From positions 218,754,712 through 218,818,711 of the forward strand of contig CM056997.1 of assembly GCA_029891345.1 (NCBI GenBank): a stretch of 64,000 nucleotides of DNA, read 5' to 3'. Shown piece after piece: positions 19,912 through 32,093 of the stretch; within the stretch, counting starts at the first letter, position 1, and every line of letters starts with the position of its first letter. Source of the stretch: Dryococelus australis. Taxonomy: Eukaryota; Arthropoda; Insecta; Phasmatodea; Phasmatidae. Made by a program: the position numbers and the translations under genes. Below the pieces are notes generated by a model that was not told where the DNA came from, made no database searches, and was given only the letters and a program-made list of their open reading frames with translations.

Positions 19912-20471
19912 TTAATCACCCCAATCCACCATTCCATCATATGCAAAATTTATACCTCCAGGACTAACACCATCTAAAACTTTTTCGCTGAAAATCTGAA
20001 AATATCTGTCTGGCAAGGTTACTTTAAAATTCTCAGAAGTAATTACCACTTTGTGTCCATACCATGTATGATTTATTTCAACATGGTCTATGGGATAGGC
20101 CTGCCCAATTGTAAGTTCGGAAAGTTTCTTAAATTGTTGGGCTCCATTCAATACATTTAGCAACTGGTTCTTTATTATGGGCAATATTTTATTTTTTTTT
20201 ACGTATTCAAATTTCTCGAGCCGCTCTTTGCAACTTTTTGCAGTCACTTTTTGCCGCTGCGTTCAAACACAACTTTTTGCAGTCACTTTTTTCGGTTGCA
20301 CTCTAACGCAACTTTTGCAGTCACTTTTTTGCGGCTGTGCTCGAATCGGCAGCTGGTGTTTTGGATCAGGAAAACAAACGGTAATTTTTTCTGATGGTTT
20401 GGGCATTCAATTTGCTGTTGGTTTTCTGATAACTGGGGCTGTGCTCGAACCAACATTTTTATACTACTCAT
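19912..20471 (-). CDS. Small protein with KVTAKSC repeats and conserved C-terminal domain
   Basis: The minus strand has a 111-codon intact frame (20,247-19,912). It begins TAKSCKERLEKFEYVKKNKI and continues FKKLSELTIGQAYPIDHVEI, then TWYGHKVVITSENFKVTLPD and RYFQIF. The pattern L..L.iG..Y.I......T.YG..V......vtLP.R looks like a small beta-rich, OB-fold-like domain met in uncharacterised insect and viral proteins, but I cannot name it. Upstream, three to four units of about 46 bp encode KVTAKSC-type repeats in the same register, broken by a stop (near 20,260) and a one-base loss (near 20,300). An upstream open stretch reaches 20,471. Composition is AT-rich, unlike the viral block beside it. 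It may be transposon- or virus-derived. Confidence 0.45.
20220..20345 (-). repeat. About 46 bp tandem repeat encoding KVTAKSC units
   Basis: Three copies of a unit built around GCAACTTTTTGCAGTCAC (plus strand) lie inside the reading frame of the small protein above. Between cores the sequence is GC-richer and more variable. One copy has lost an A from the A/T run, shifting the frame. Confidence 0.75.
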
Positions 20472-23216
20472 GAATTATCTATAATTTGATAACAAAACTG
20501 TTCTGTTCATAAATCTGGCATTCTGCATTCGTTAATGTTACAAATACTCTTTTTCGCAGATTTTGTAAGAATAGGTAATAAGGAAGGATCTTCCGACAGT
20601 TTATGTATTCCTTTTATATGAAGTTTGAAGAAATGCAGAATTTTTTAATGGTGGTCTACACATCCATGATATTGTACTCTCAATGAGTGAGGTGCAGTGG
20701 TGAAGAAACCAGGACTCACTTTCAGCAGTACACTGTTTTGATTTCCAGTCCGTCCATCCTGAGGAATTAAGTTTTCACTCCTAGCGAATGCTGGGCTGGT
20801 AAATATGGCAATTATTTTGTACTAAAGATATAAGCAGTTCCCTGTCCCCACTTCTCTAAGCAACTTGCACCATTCCTGATGACTCTGTTGTCAACACGGT
20901 GTTAAGCTCATCTACCTATCTACTCTATAAATCTTGCAATATATAAACTGCAACAAATAATAAAAAAAGTATACCAGGATGATGGAGTGGGATGCAGAGT
21001 TCCCAAGTAATGGCATTAATGCATAACAAATTCATTTGGTATATGTGTTTGAAATATTGATTAAAAGAGCGAAGGTCGATGTGGTTAGAAGAGAAACACG
21101 CACCGGATTCATACACACGTTCAAGTATTCAAGTACTTTGCTTCTTTCGAAAAAAAATTAATTCGGAAATTTAAGGGAAAAAATTGAAAATAGTAATTGT
21201 CTTCAGTGTATAGTTTTCTTGCGAAAATGTCCTGCAACGCTTATATTTTATAATATATTTAATCATTGAATAAACATAGTTTAGTTCTGGAACCTATGGT
21301 ATTGTTTCATTAGATCAATTTTATTGCTAACTCTTGGTACGATATTCACTTCTTAAAACAATGTTGAGTATTATTTTTAATTCATGATGGATTTCTAATA
21401 GTTAGCATGGTTACAATAATCCTGTGTTTGTTTCTTTGTAACTTGATGTGCTGTCATAAAAAACGACAAATTTAAATAGATCTTGTAGTTTGAATTACTG
21501 AAGCTTTCTCTCATTAGCGAGTTTTAGTATTAAACATGTATGTTTATTCTAAATTAAATAAAGGAACTGATTTAAATTTGATACCGAAATTACATTACGG
21601 TATAAATGGTAAATGAACAGATGAGGATTTGAGTTAACCATCGCTAAGTGTGCATAAAATTTTGCAAAATTTTAAAACACTTAAATGCAATATACACTTC
21701 CTGTTTATGTGTATACTGAAAGTATGTGATCGAAGATCATATAATATGTGTGTATGCATCATGTAATCATATATTGACCTATTTGCACACTGTTTCATGG
21801 CATAGAAACTTTTCCATATTTTTTCGTTATGTCTAACATTTTAAGGCAGTGGGGTCGCTGTCCACTTGTTGCAAACATCTGACTAGTCTTGCAATGTAGG
21901 CCCCAAGAGAGCGTTTCCAACAACTAGCATGATTTATTCTGTAATCTGTTTTTTTTACACAATGAGATCTCATTGGCCGCTGGCACGTATAACTTCGGGT
22001 GGCCCCCATCGCTAATTGGCTGACAGCGAAAGAACCTAAGGTTTTGACGACCATACAAAATTGGGAAATCATAATGTGATAGGCGTTCTATGAAGGCATT
22101 GATTGAACAACCATTTGTTTGGAAGGGACATACACTTGCAATCACAGTTAAGTTATTAATTGGGCTTCTTTTTAATTTCACAAATATTTGGTTATCCATT
22201 TTACTGTAATTTTTTTAATATTCTTCAATCAAGGCTGTATATAGTATATTTTACTTTCACAATAAATATTTTTAATTATAAAGTTAACTTCAATTCTTTG
22301 TTTAAACTTGCCTTTATAACAAGCCCTCTTGTTTGCACCCAATTTATGGCCAACTATACGAGAGTATTCATTGCCTCCCGCAGAATCGAGTATAGACATA
22401 GTGCCTCTCGCAACACTATAGTTGCAGTCACTGGGGTAGGCATACCGTGCTAGCAGAGGAAATACAGCGATTGCTTTGCATAAACCGAGAACTGAGTGAT
22501 TAAAGCTCACCAATAGACACACACTTTCAGATTTTAACACCGTTAAACCTTTTCCTTTTGTATGAAGCTAGATTTATTTACTTTAAACAAAACACACTCG
22601 GAGAATGTGTATTTGCTATAAATAATGTACTATTACCATTTACAAAACATATAAAGAAATATTTTAATAACAGGAAATCTGTATGTATCTGTAACCTTCT
22701 CTTTAAATTAAACCTATCTTGTATTACTGAAAAACAAACACCACGAAATGTTTTTCTTTTCCATACAGAATATTATGTATGGATTTTTATAGTGCATTAT
22801 TTTCATAATACTCGTTTATTGACAGCAAGATTATGGAAATCAGTCTCAATGGTATTACCTTCAAAGATTTGCAGATACTTGTGAAGAAAATGTTAGTAAA
22901 TTACTTAGCATCGACAGCGTGCATTGGTAAGAAATTTTATAGTGTCATACAATGTGCAAGTAGATATATTTAGAGTTCTCCATATAATCAGAGTTAATAG
23001 CAATTCACATATAGTTAATGGGAATTCAGACTCTATACTTTAATACCATTAACATAAACATGATGTTACAAATTATACTGTTCAAATTCCACCATGACAA
23101 ATCATGCCATGTGAAATTTCATTTATTTATTTGTACAATGATGGCTTAAAGTCGCACTTAAGGAATATTCACCTTATCTTACACTTCACCCATAACATAA
23201 TACATTTACACATTAC
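20472..23216. other. AT-rich spacer, no supported gene
   Basis: Contains short open stretches, for example on the minus strand at 22,199-21,833, without recognisable motifs. The GC-richer part around 21,840-22,100 may be an old repeat fragment. Confidence 0.4.
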
Positions 23217-23788
23217 TGTGACCCCGATTTTGCCAGATTATCACACATTAATTTAACAGGGATGCGTATTTCAGAAAGGGCAAGTGCACTTATATAAAAC
23301 ATTACATTTATTGACACCAATAGATATACAAACAATAATGATGCAAATATGTTATAATTACGGTAACACTTCAGGTTCAATATACAATAGTCTAAGTTTA
23401 ATTAAGTACAATTCAACTAGCAATTACATCGCTCTCGGGGAACAGTTGAAATCAGCCTCACTAGCCTTCTTCTCACATACCCCGGGATACGTAACCCAAT
23501 GTGCCGACGACGGCTACAATGAGGCTCGTCTCGACAGCAGCTCGTTCTTGGAGTCGAACCCGGACCGCAAGGTTGGCGGTCCTCTCGGCATTAGCAGCAC
23601 GGGCGGCCCTCCGGCGTGCTCCGGAACGAATATGGCCGCAAACTACCATCGCTCGCGCCATTTATACCCTAGTGCCCGACCTTGTTTAGGTAACCATTGC
23701 CCCTGCTGTTTCCATAACTCTAGTTGCCATGGCTGCCTTCCTACCAGCCTCGAGCTCGGCCTGGCAACCCTTGCATGTGATGCTCACA
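23217..23788 (-). repeat. 3' LTR of the minus-strand Gypsy element
   Basis: A 572 bp unit begins TGTGACCCC and ends GCTCACA on the plus strand, so the termini are a TGTGA/TCACA inverted pair. It is matched over its length by 36,263-36,852 in the same orientation, and the two copies flank gag-pol-env. On the minus strand it carries a TATA-like GGGTATAAATGG and a B-box-like GGTTCGACTCC. A purine-rich tract (GAGGAAAGTGA) lies just inside it, where the polypurine tract belongs. The two copies are visibly diverged, so the insertion is old. Confidence 0.75.
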
Positions 23789-25506
23789 GCATCACTTTCC
23801 TCAAAACTCGCGCGTCCCACGCAAGCAGACTTGCGGCTGATTGGGTGGGTTTGGGGGGGGGGGGAGAGATACCGTGTAAGGCTCGGCCAGGTACCGCAGT
23901 ATTCTGACCCTTTGGAGCTGCCGGAGAGAGCCTTTCTTCCCCACGGAAGCCGATTGGGTAATGATTATATGGGATTCCTAGGGCGTTGGGAGTAATATGA
24001 GGCTTAGGGCCACGTTACAATTATTGGCTTGGAAATATAAGTTTGGGCCTAAGTTTGCACATCAATGAATTAGATATTAGATTTTTTGCACAATTGTAAC
24101 AATTTAATTTTACGAGATGAAATGTGCGTCTCTATCGTGAGTCGAAGGTAGAATAATATGTTACATGTTGTTTGACATAATTTGGCAGATTGTACAATAT
24201 TGAATGATACAGACAAATGATTGCATATATGTATATAATTACAAAAATACAGTTGTTTTGTGGTACTTTTATAGCATAAGGTGTGGAACTGTCCACCCAG
24301 AGAGTAGAAAATTATTCATTGAAGTTGTAATTTAATATTCTGGAAATCATATGAGACTATGCACAACATAAAGTGATTCACTTACTGTATGGAATGGTTT
24401 TTATATTTGGGTTATTTTAGTCGATATTCCGTATTATTTACAGGAGGCTCCTTATTTTACTTAATCTTAATTTGTGTACAAATTGCAATTATTATACATC
24501 AATGTGCGGTGTGGGCATTTCTGCATTAAATTAATTACAATTATTTTGCCGGAAATAGTATTATTGAACTACTGATTGGTCTATTGCTTCTTGTTGATCG
24601 TGGAAGAGGAGGGAATGTGCTCCGCACCAATCCGTAATTCCCATAAAATTGTTATGTCCAACATTCCACAATAGCCCTTTACGGGTGTGCTACTTGGCAG
24701 CTACTTATTTATTTAACTTAGAATGTTTAACTAAGCTCTCTTGGGGCGGTACTAGGTGTTGACACTTAGGCCTACTGTGTAACAGTTTGTACAATATTAT
24801 ACATTTAATTTACTTAAAAATTAACTTCGCATTCTTTTGTTCTCTCTTTATAAACATTAATTATGGCCAACGTAAGTAAAATAATTACAATCTGCAGATA
24901 GGTAAGGAAAAGTTCCAGGGCCCCCACGTGTTATTGAAGGAACATAGTTATGTTGTCCTCACCTTGCGGAAGACGTCCGCCTAACAGTGCTCACTAGAGC
25001 TTATCATTTGTAATAGCATAGTGCGCTGAAATGCACTACTACACTCTGCTGGAGTAAGCTGCTATCGTTGCGTCTTCCCACATGTCCTGATGTGTACGCA
25101 CATTCTATAGTTCACTGCAAGAGTGCGTTACCTGTTATGGCTCGTGGAGAAATCATTTTGCCGGGCACCCATAATCGTAAAACCTGACCTTAGTGTGGCG
25201 TGCCATATGCTAGTGTTTACAAAACACTGTACATAACGAAATTTAGTGCAGTGCGTAAACATTAAGTGTATGAATTGTATTAGCGGATATTTGATTTTTA
25301 GCAGACTAGCTTTGCGCATGAACTCTTCTATCCACTTAGCATCTTAATACGCCGTGATACTTTGCTATAGCCACGCATATGCGGTACGTGTTTGAAAAAG
25401 AAAAAACTGGCCTCCTGCTGTCTTTGAAATACCTTTACAGTGAGGGCCTGCATAAAGTAACTTTATGTACTGATTTCATCTAGGCTGATTGAACTGCTTT
25501 GTTCAA
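23789..25506 (-). other. Region between env and 3' LTR of the Gypsy element
   Basis: About 1.7 kb with no recognised gene. A G13 tract lies near 23,853. It could include a decayed env tail or untranslated sequence. A membrane anchor corresponding to the one in the sister element was not found with confidence. Confidence 0.4.
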
Positions 25507-27157
25507 TTAAAATCGCAATTTTGTATATCTTGTAATACAGTACAGCGAGGGTGACAGAGGTAGTATTGTAGCCATACGTATATCATTGAAGTGCTCCTGT
25601 GGTAGCACTGAAAATACATGTGATTGAACTAATATAGGAGCGTAACTTATTTGAGTATAACCTAACGTGGGTATCTTGGCATGTTGGATTTTCCAATCGT
25701 TATTTATGCTGTTGTGTAACATGTAAAACGAAATACCCTCATCGAGTTTGAATTGTTTCACTTCAAATTTGTTTTGTTTCATCAAGTGAATTGGTTCAAC
25801 TGAATGAGAGATTGGTAACACTGGACTCCTAATTTCGCAAATGTGGGTAGCGTGAACGAGTGTCAACTATCCCTGGCGTTAATTTGCACCCACATGGGAC
25901 GTGGATTTTAATACTACCAACTGATATGTTTGGAATTTCTTCATTGAGCTATGTGTTAACACAACGTAATACGAACCTGTTGGGAGCATTTGTGATGACA
26001 TTCTGATGCCGGTGGATAGAATTCACATTTAGGTGTTTACCTGGTATGCAAGTGGATTTGTAATGCTGATATAACTGGTCAACAGTGATTAACATTATAG
26101 CTGTTTTAATGCAGTTTACGTGTGGGCTGTCGGCTATTTTCTTGGCAACGAAACAAACTCTGTTAGCTTGTTCCTCCGGTGTTGATATCTGACGTGATTC
26201 ATGCGTGTTTTTGTCAATAGCAATTATATCATTGGGCGTACCAATGTGGCAAGTTTTATTTTTAAAAAAATATGGTGCTTTGATTATTTGGAATAACTAC
26301 CAATTATTATTGACATTCTGAACCTGCACTTGTGTTTTCAATAACGATTGGTTAATGGACAAAGTACATTCCGTTTTGGGGGTTTTATAATATTTTATGA
26401 TCTCTTGTGTCTGTATGCTAAGTCCTAATTTAAGGTCTCTAATGATTGCTCGCAATTTTCCTAAATCTAGCGTTAATGTGGTCCATGACACTGCTTGTAA
26501 AGGCAAGTGATTATGCTGACAGTGCTGAATGTATGTGCTGATGCGTTGCTCGTTAATAATGTTATTTATAAACTGTAATAGAATTCTTGTCAACATTTAA
26601 CCTAGGATTTTTGCAACATTATCTTCGTGCTGTTTATTAGTGAGCTTATCTCATATAGAATTTTTTATTTTTTTGCAATTGAATTTATTTTAACTTCTTC
26701 TTGAGATTTAATTTTGGATATACCATGAATGGGAATAGTTAGGTTTTGTCAGACAAAATGACGTTATTTTGTAATTCATTTAACTGAATAACCAAAATTT
26801 CATCATTGGAGACGGGGTATTTCAGGTGGCGGGTTGTGAGGATGTCATTGCACCTGCTGACGACATCCCCGGGGAATGTAAGACTTCTCTTTAATATTCT
26901 AGATAAAGACATTTTGTTTAGAAACTCATAAACAATCCTATATGTGATGTCATTGAAGTATTTATGGAGGTATTCTGGATTGGCGCATACAGTGCTATTC
27001 CGATTAGAACATGCACTATGGAGCCACGTCTGGATGTTGGTAGGCTGGCCGCGCTGCCGAATTGGTATGCTGTAGACCAGTGGCAACGTTTATTCGTAAT
27101 GTAGCTTCAGGTACATCTCCCGGAAGTAGACCTCGGCGTGCGTTCTGTACTAGCCAT
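25507..27157 (-). pseudogene. env: env, main part (F-type envelope), broken
   Basis: Minus-strand continuation of env below the nested insertion. In order it shows an N-terminal subunit segment with YLHKYFNDITYRIVYEFLNK, a basic furin-like site RILKR (about 26,890) followed by a fusion-peptide-like region, the helical ectodomain (INNIINEQRISTYIQHCQ near 26,560), TCHIGTPNDI (about 26,240) and a late NISVGSIKIHVPCGCKL stretch (about 25,900). The last block to 25,507 is only loosely env-like. Several stops and frame changes break it (near 26,730, 26,290, 25,950 and 25,870). It aligns in order with the env of the plus-strand element at 48.8-51.2 kb, which shares the INEQ...TY..HCQ and PCGC landmarks. 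Confidence 0.7.
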
Positions 27158-30100
27158 CAGGCCCGTAGCCAGCTTGGGGGGGGGGGGGGGGTTTGGATAT
27201 TTTGGGTGTCTGGACACCCTCCAAATACTGAACTAAATTGGAAAAAATACTCATGGTAACACTTATATTATAGTGGTCTAACTATTGCAATAAAATGAAC
27301 TTAGGAGTAATAGACAATGGGGCGTTGGACTGTTTGTTGTGCATAAAAATACTTTTATCTGGTCGGGTTGATGTTGGGAGCATGATCATTGACATTGTAG
27401 CTTTGCGAAGGCCAAGTTCTTACTATATCCGCATAGCTTTGATATAAACACAGCTCATTGTGTGTACAGATGTTGACGTATTAGGTTGTTGTGTAGTTCA
27501 TCGTACGTTTGTGTCGCAGAAAGTTTCTTTCTCTCATACAGCGAACTCTAAATTCCTGATTTTCGAAGGATAAATTTGTTATAAATAAAAAAAAGTAAAC
27601 TAGAAGTGGAAGATAATGCCACTGACAGTAATTCAGAGCCACTGGTACATAGTCGCACTGTGTGTACTGTGCAATCATAATTATAATATATTATAATCAT
27701 CATTAATTATAATATATGTCTGTAAAGTGAAACTAGATATATTTATGAGACAAGCTGTGTTCGGATTCAGTGCAATGTCTCCTTGTCCACTTGCCCTAGC
27801 TCCCTTCCCATGTCACGAACCTATGTAGGTCTCGAGAAGGGCAAGTGGTTCGTGCTCTTGGTTGCAGATTACATTCTGGGTTGCATATGCGCCCTTATCG
27901 AGAATTCGGATACAAACAACGTGACATTACATCCGGGATGCACTATTCAAGGGCACGCAGCCAAGTAAGATCCCTTAGCTGGTGAAATCGAACACAATCT
28001 TGTATTACTGAAACACGTGTTTTCATGATATGTAAATAGTAGTGAAAATTAAGGACCCTTGAAAAATATCAACGCTATAATTCACTAAATACTGCAAAAT
28101 TACCGCTGTTTTATAGTTTGCCGTTAAATTACATTGTTATAATATTTTAAGCAAATTTAAGGAAATTTTGCACAAAGCTTTGTGTGTCGTATTTTGAAAG
28201 GAAAGTTCAAATCAAGTGTTATAGTGTAATCGTGTTTCTCTTATAGCAATCCCTCCGTATTCGCGAATACTGAGAAAAAGATGGGTAAAACAAGTTTAGG
28301 TTCCCAGACACTTATTTTACCTCTTTTTTTTTTAATTACGTACATATGTTCCAAATAATACGTTTTCCGTACAGTAATATATTGGCTTACTATCAAAAGA
28401 AAATTTAATTTACGGTAATTCATTCCATAGATTGAAAAGGTACACTTACAGTTGTATATTATATAAGGGAAACTCATGATTACAATTACTATAGCAACAA
28501 ACCCGATTTATGCACACTTTTGTGAAATAAAATACCTGTAGTGAATATCCTTTTTATTCTGGGAAAAAATGTGATGAAACATTTCTTATTCACAACAGTG
28601 ATGAGGTTAGTGTTACTGGACACAAGTGGGAGGCAGCGATGTACAGTAGGTAAAGCTCTCCCCCCTCCCGCAAACATTTTCCTCCACAATCATCATGCAA
28701 TCTATACTACTGTCTTCCAACTGTGTACTCCAGCTTCTTATCACGTGACTATCCTGGTCGTGGCGAATAGTTGAGTTTTTCAGATTGCTGAGGACTTGTA
28801 ACAAAAATCTGTCAGTGTTGTCTGTTAGTAGAGGTCACCACAATGACATAAGAAAAACGTGTTCTTTTTCGAAACGGCCGCGAGCTATGCGAATTTCACT
28901 CGCGAAAATAGAATAAATGGTTACAACTTTTTCCACTTGAATAAGCGAATTCGCAAATACTGTGTTCGGGAATATGGAGGATTTTGTAAATAAAATCGGA
29001 TCTCATGTTACCGTTTTGTTAATAACAATGGTTTCTGTTTTCTAACAAAAAATAGTTTTATTTTGAGTCTTTAGTCCCGTTTAGCAGCCAGATGCTGAGA
29101 GGTATTTTATTGTAACACAATTTATTAGGGTTTCGTTTTGAGTTAATTGAAATTTATGTAAAATACAGCACCACTTTGTTTGACATTATTCACTTCTTTG
29201 TACCAATATTGGTGTGAGTGCTTTTGGCATTAACTCAGCACCGAAAACAAACTATAATCACTTAGTTATAAAGTCATTCCACTTGTACTCCCATCTTCCC
29301 CAGGCCCGAATTGCTGTTGTTAGTGAAACATCTTGATCTCATCAGAATCCAACCAGAATAGCAAGCCCACAACCACAAGTACAATAAGAATCCCTAGAGA
29401 GAGGTACTTACATTTGAAGAAGCATGACCTTCGACTTCCGACTACAAGGAACGACAGGAACGCTTGACTAGCATAGATATAGGCCAAGTTTCTGAAATTG
29501 GTATAAACTCTACATCTCCAAGTCTCAACAATGCGGAATTAAAATATGATGTTTTAAATAGAATATTTGTACCAGGGACATTGTTTCAATTTCCAGCGAC
29601 TAAAACAAACAAATCGATGCTTAAATTTCAGCACAGTTGGCTATAAAAATGGAACTGGCTGGTGTATTCAAAGCACAGCGATGGAGTCTTCTGCAAATAT
29701 TGTGTGTTATTTGCATCAAATTGTGTAGGAAAAGGTTCCCACCAAACAACTGTCACTTTTGTATGTTCCCCATTTAGACGATGGAAATTTGCAGTGGAAA
29801 AGTTTGACAACCACTCAAATGCTAGTTACCATAAAACATGTGAGTTTGTTGCAGAAAACTTTCTGAAGGTATGTACTGGGAATCAGGAAGATGTAGCAAC
29901 AGATTTGGACAACAAAAGACAGAAAAAAAAACAAGTCACTAGGACAGCTTTAAAACCTACTATTGATACCATAATATTTTTTGGGAAAAATGAACTTACT
30001 CTCAGAGGTGATAACGACAGTGGCCCTGTAATTGTAGAAAATCCCCCTCAAAAATATGGGGAATTCAGGGCTCATTCTTCGGTACCGGGAATATACTGAT

Positions 30101-30960
30101 GAGCATTAGAAACATCATCTCACCCACTGTTCCCGAAATACTACATATGTGAGTCCTGAAATACAAAATTAAGTCATAGTTATATGCGGAGAGCTAATCC
30201 AAAGAAAATAATCACTTAAATTATCAATGATGAATGCTTTGCAATCCTTGTAGCTGAGACTTTAGATATCTCAGGACAGGAGGAATTCTCACTTTGTATC
30301 AGATATGTCAGTAATGAAGATCATCCTGTGTTGGGGGAAGATTTTGTTGCTTTTTCCCAGTAAAAGATTTATGTGGAGAATATATATTAGAAAAATGTTT
30401 AGAATTATGTAGAGATACTGGTGCACATATTAAGTATTTGGTAAAGAAATACATAGCTTTAAAGTATTTTATTATTGGGTGTTTAGAATTTAATGTTCAA
30501 GGAACTCAATTTGTGTATACTTTTATTAGTAATATGATTGAACGAAAGTGTTTGATTTTTAGGTACGTATTTGGATTTTAATGTTTAATAAAAAAATTTT
30601 GTGTAAATTTTTATTAGTAATGTGATTGATGAAAATTGTTATATTTACAGGTATTTTGCTTTAATGTTCAACAGACAAATTTTGTGTATAATGTGATCGA
30701 GGGGAGCACTGGGGTATGTGCCCCCTCCCCTCCTCTGAATATTTCCAAGAGTTATAGAAAGTTGATCTTTAAAAATATTACTATGTCTACCAGCTGTATA
30801 TTCAATATTTAGATTCCAAAACCACTTAATAGCACCAATTTGCACTTTAAAATCCAAATTTTCCTGGGGGAGAACACCCGGACCCTCCACTTTAATTGAG
30901 GGTAGCAGTGAAGAACAACTCCCCCCCCCCCCCCCAAATAAACTCCTGGCAACGGCCCTG
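27158..30960. mobile_element. Nested hAT-type insertion with G-tract termini
   Basis: The two ends are imperfect inverted repeats, CAGGCCCGTAGCCAG (27,158) and, from the right on the other strand, CAGGGCCGTTGCCAG (30,960). Each is followed by a run of about 15 G. The interior contains hAT transposase sequence on the plus strand. The insertion splits the Gypsy env right after its signal peptide. The flanking 8 bp do not match, so the target-site duplication is lost or one end is not original. Confidence 0.6.
29464..30362 (+). pseudogene. hAT transposase (ZMYM1-like), N-terminal half, broken
   Basis: The translation gives KSMLKFQHSWL, a stop at 29,643, then after a frame change YSKHSDGVFCKYCVLFASNC, the TTF-type zinc-finger region of ZMYM1-like hAT proteins. 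FDNHSNASYHKTC and a basic linker (KRQKKKQVTRTALKP) follow, then a TLRGDNDSG segment. After a stop near 30,100 the same style continues as LDISGQEEFSLCIRYVSNED then LGEDFVAF near 30,340, matching the start of the catalytic core. The C-terminal half is missing. It lies within the inverted-repeat-bounded insertion and presumably is its own gene. Confidence 0.7.
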
Positions 30961-30962
30961 TG

Positions 30963-31040
30963 ATCACCTGTGGCAATTATGTACAAGTACAGCACAAGGA
31001 TCAACGTGCTGCTGGTCCCATTTTGAACTGTCGTTACCTG
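30963..31040 (-). pseudogene. env: env start: signal peptide segment cut off by insertion
   Basis: Just downstream of the integrase stop, the minus strand reads TLILVLYLYIIATGDH, a hydrophobic signal-peptide-like segment, and stops exactly at the border of the nested insertion (30,960). The remainder of env resumes at 27,157. The position directly after pol fits the start of an errantivirus-type env. Confidence 0.5.
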
Positions 31041-31058
31041 TGACGCAATAGTTTAATG

Positions 31059-32038
31059 TTAATAATGTGTATTAGCAAACTTAATATTTATAGTGTCTAC
31101 TGTGTCTATATTGGCGGTGCCTTGTTTACTGATTTCAATAGATATTGTCGATGGTCCTAATATGTTTTGTATCCTGTATGGACCATGGTGTCTGATGGGT
31201 AGGACCTTTTGCCTCGCATGATTTTTGACCCATACGTATTGCCCTATTTTGAGGTTATTGAGATCTAAATTTTCCATCTAACATTTCCTTTCGTTTATGT
31301 CGTAGCATAATTAAATTTATTTTGGCTTATTCACGATCTTGAGTTAATTGTTCGCACCATTTGTGGCCACGCACAGAGTATTCATGGGTAATCATGTGTG
31401 ATGGCTGTACTGCCTCAACCCCATGGAGACGATAAAAGGGACTATTTTGTGCTACATTTGACAGTTGAATTGTAATTGAAAATAATGTAGGGTACATATT
31501 CGTCGTAATGGGTGGGATCTTCGTTGGCACAAGATGTGAGTTGTTGCGAAAGTATCTTGTTAACTTGTTCTGTAAATCAGTTGCATGCAGGACTGTATGC
31601 TGTTCTTTGTGATTTCTTTATCTGTAACTTTTTAACAACTCCACCATGAGTTCATTGTTTGCATGACGTTCGCCTACCCATTAAAATAGTTTTCGGGCTC
31701 CCAAATTGGAGTATAGGGCATTTGATGAAGTTAGTGCAAGTTAAAGCATCAATTGACTGTACTGGTTTTTCTACGGCATAACGGCTGAAAAATTCTGTCA
31801 TTAGTAGAATATTTCCTGTGGTGGATAGTCTACGCATAGCTTCGTCTAGTACGGTTGATTTCCCTTTAACTATCTTGGGCTCGAAGTTGTATTCTGCAAG
31901 ATCAATGGCCATATTTTGCATTAAAATATAATGCTCAGCCATGGTTTTAGGAGAACGCAAACTGGAATGGTTTGTTTCAGTTATGAATTTTCTATGATAT
32001 AGATACTGTGGGAAGTATGTAATGAAATATTAACAGCT

Positions 32039-32093
<55 letters not shown>

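Noticed and set aside
23284-23907. 207-codon plus-strand open frame
   Set aside because: It lies almost wholly within the Gypsy LTR, is antisense to the element, has no motif, and is not kept in the 36.3 kb copy.
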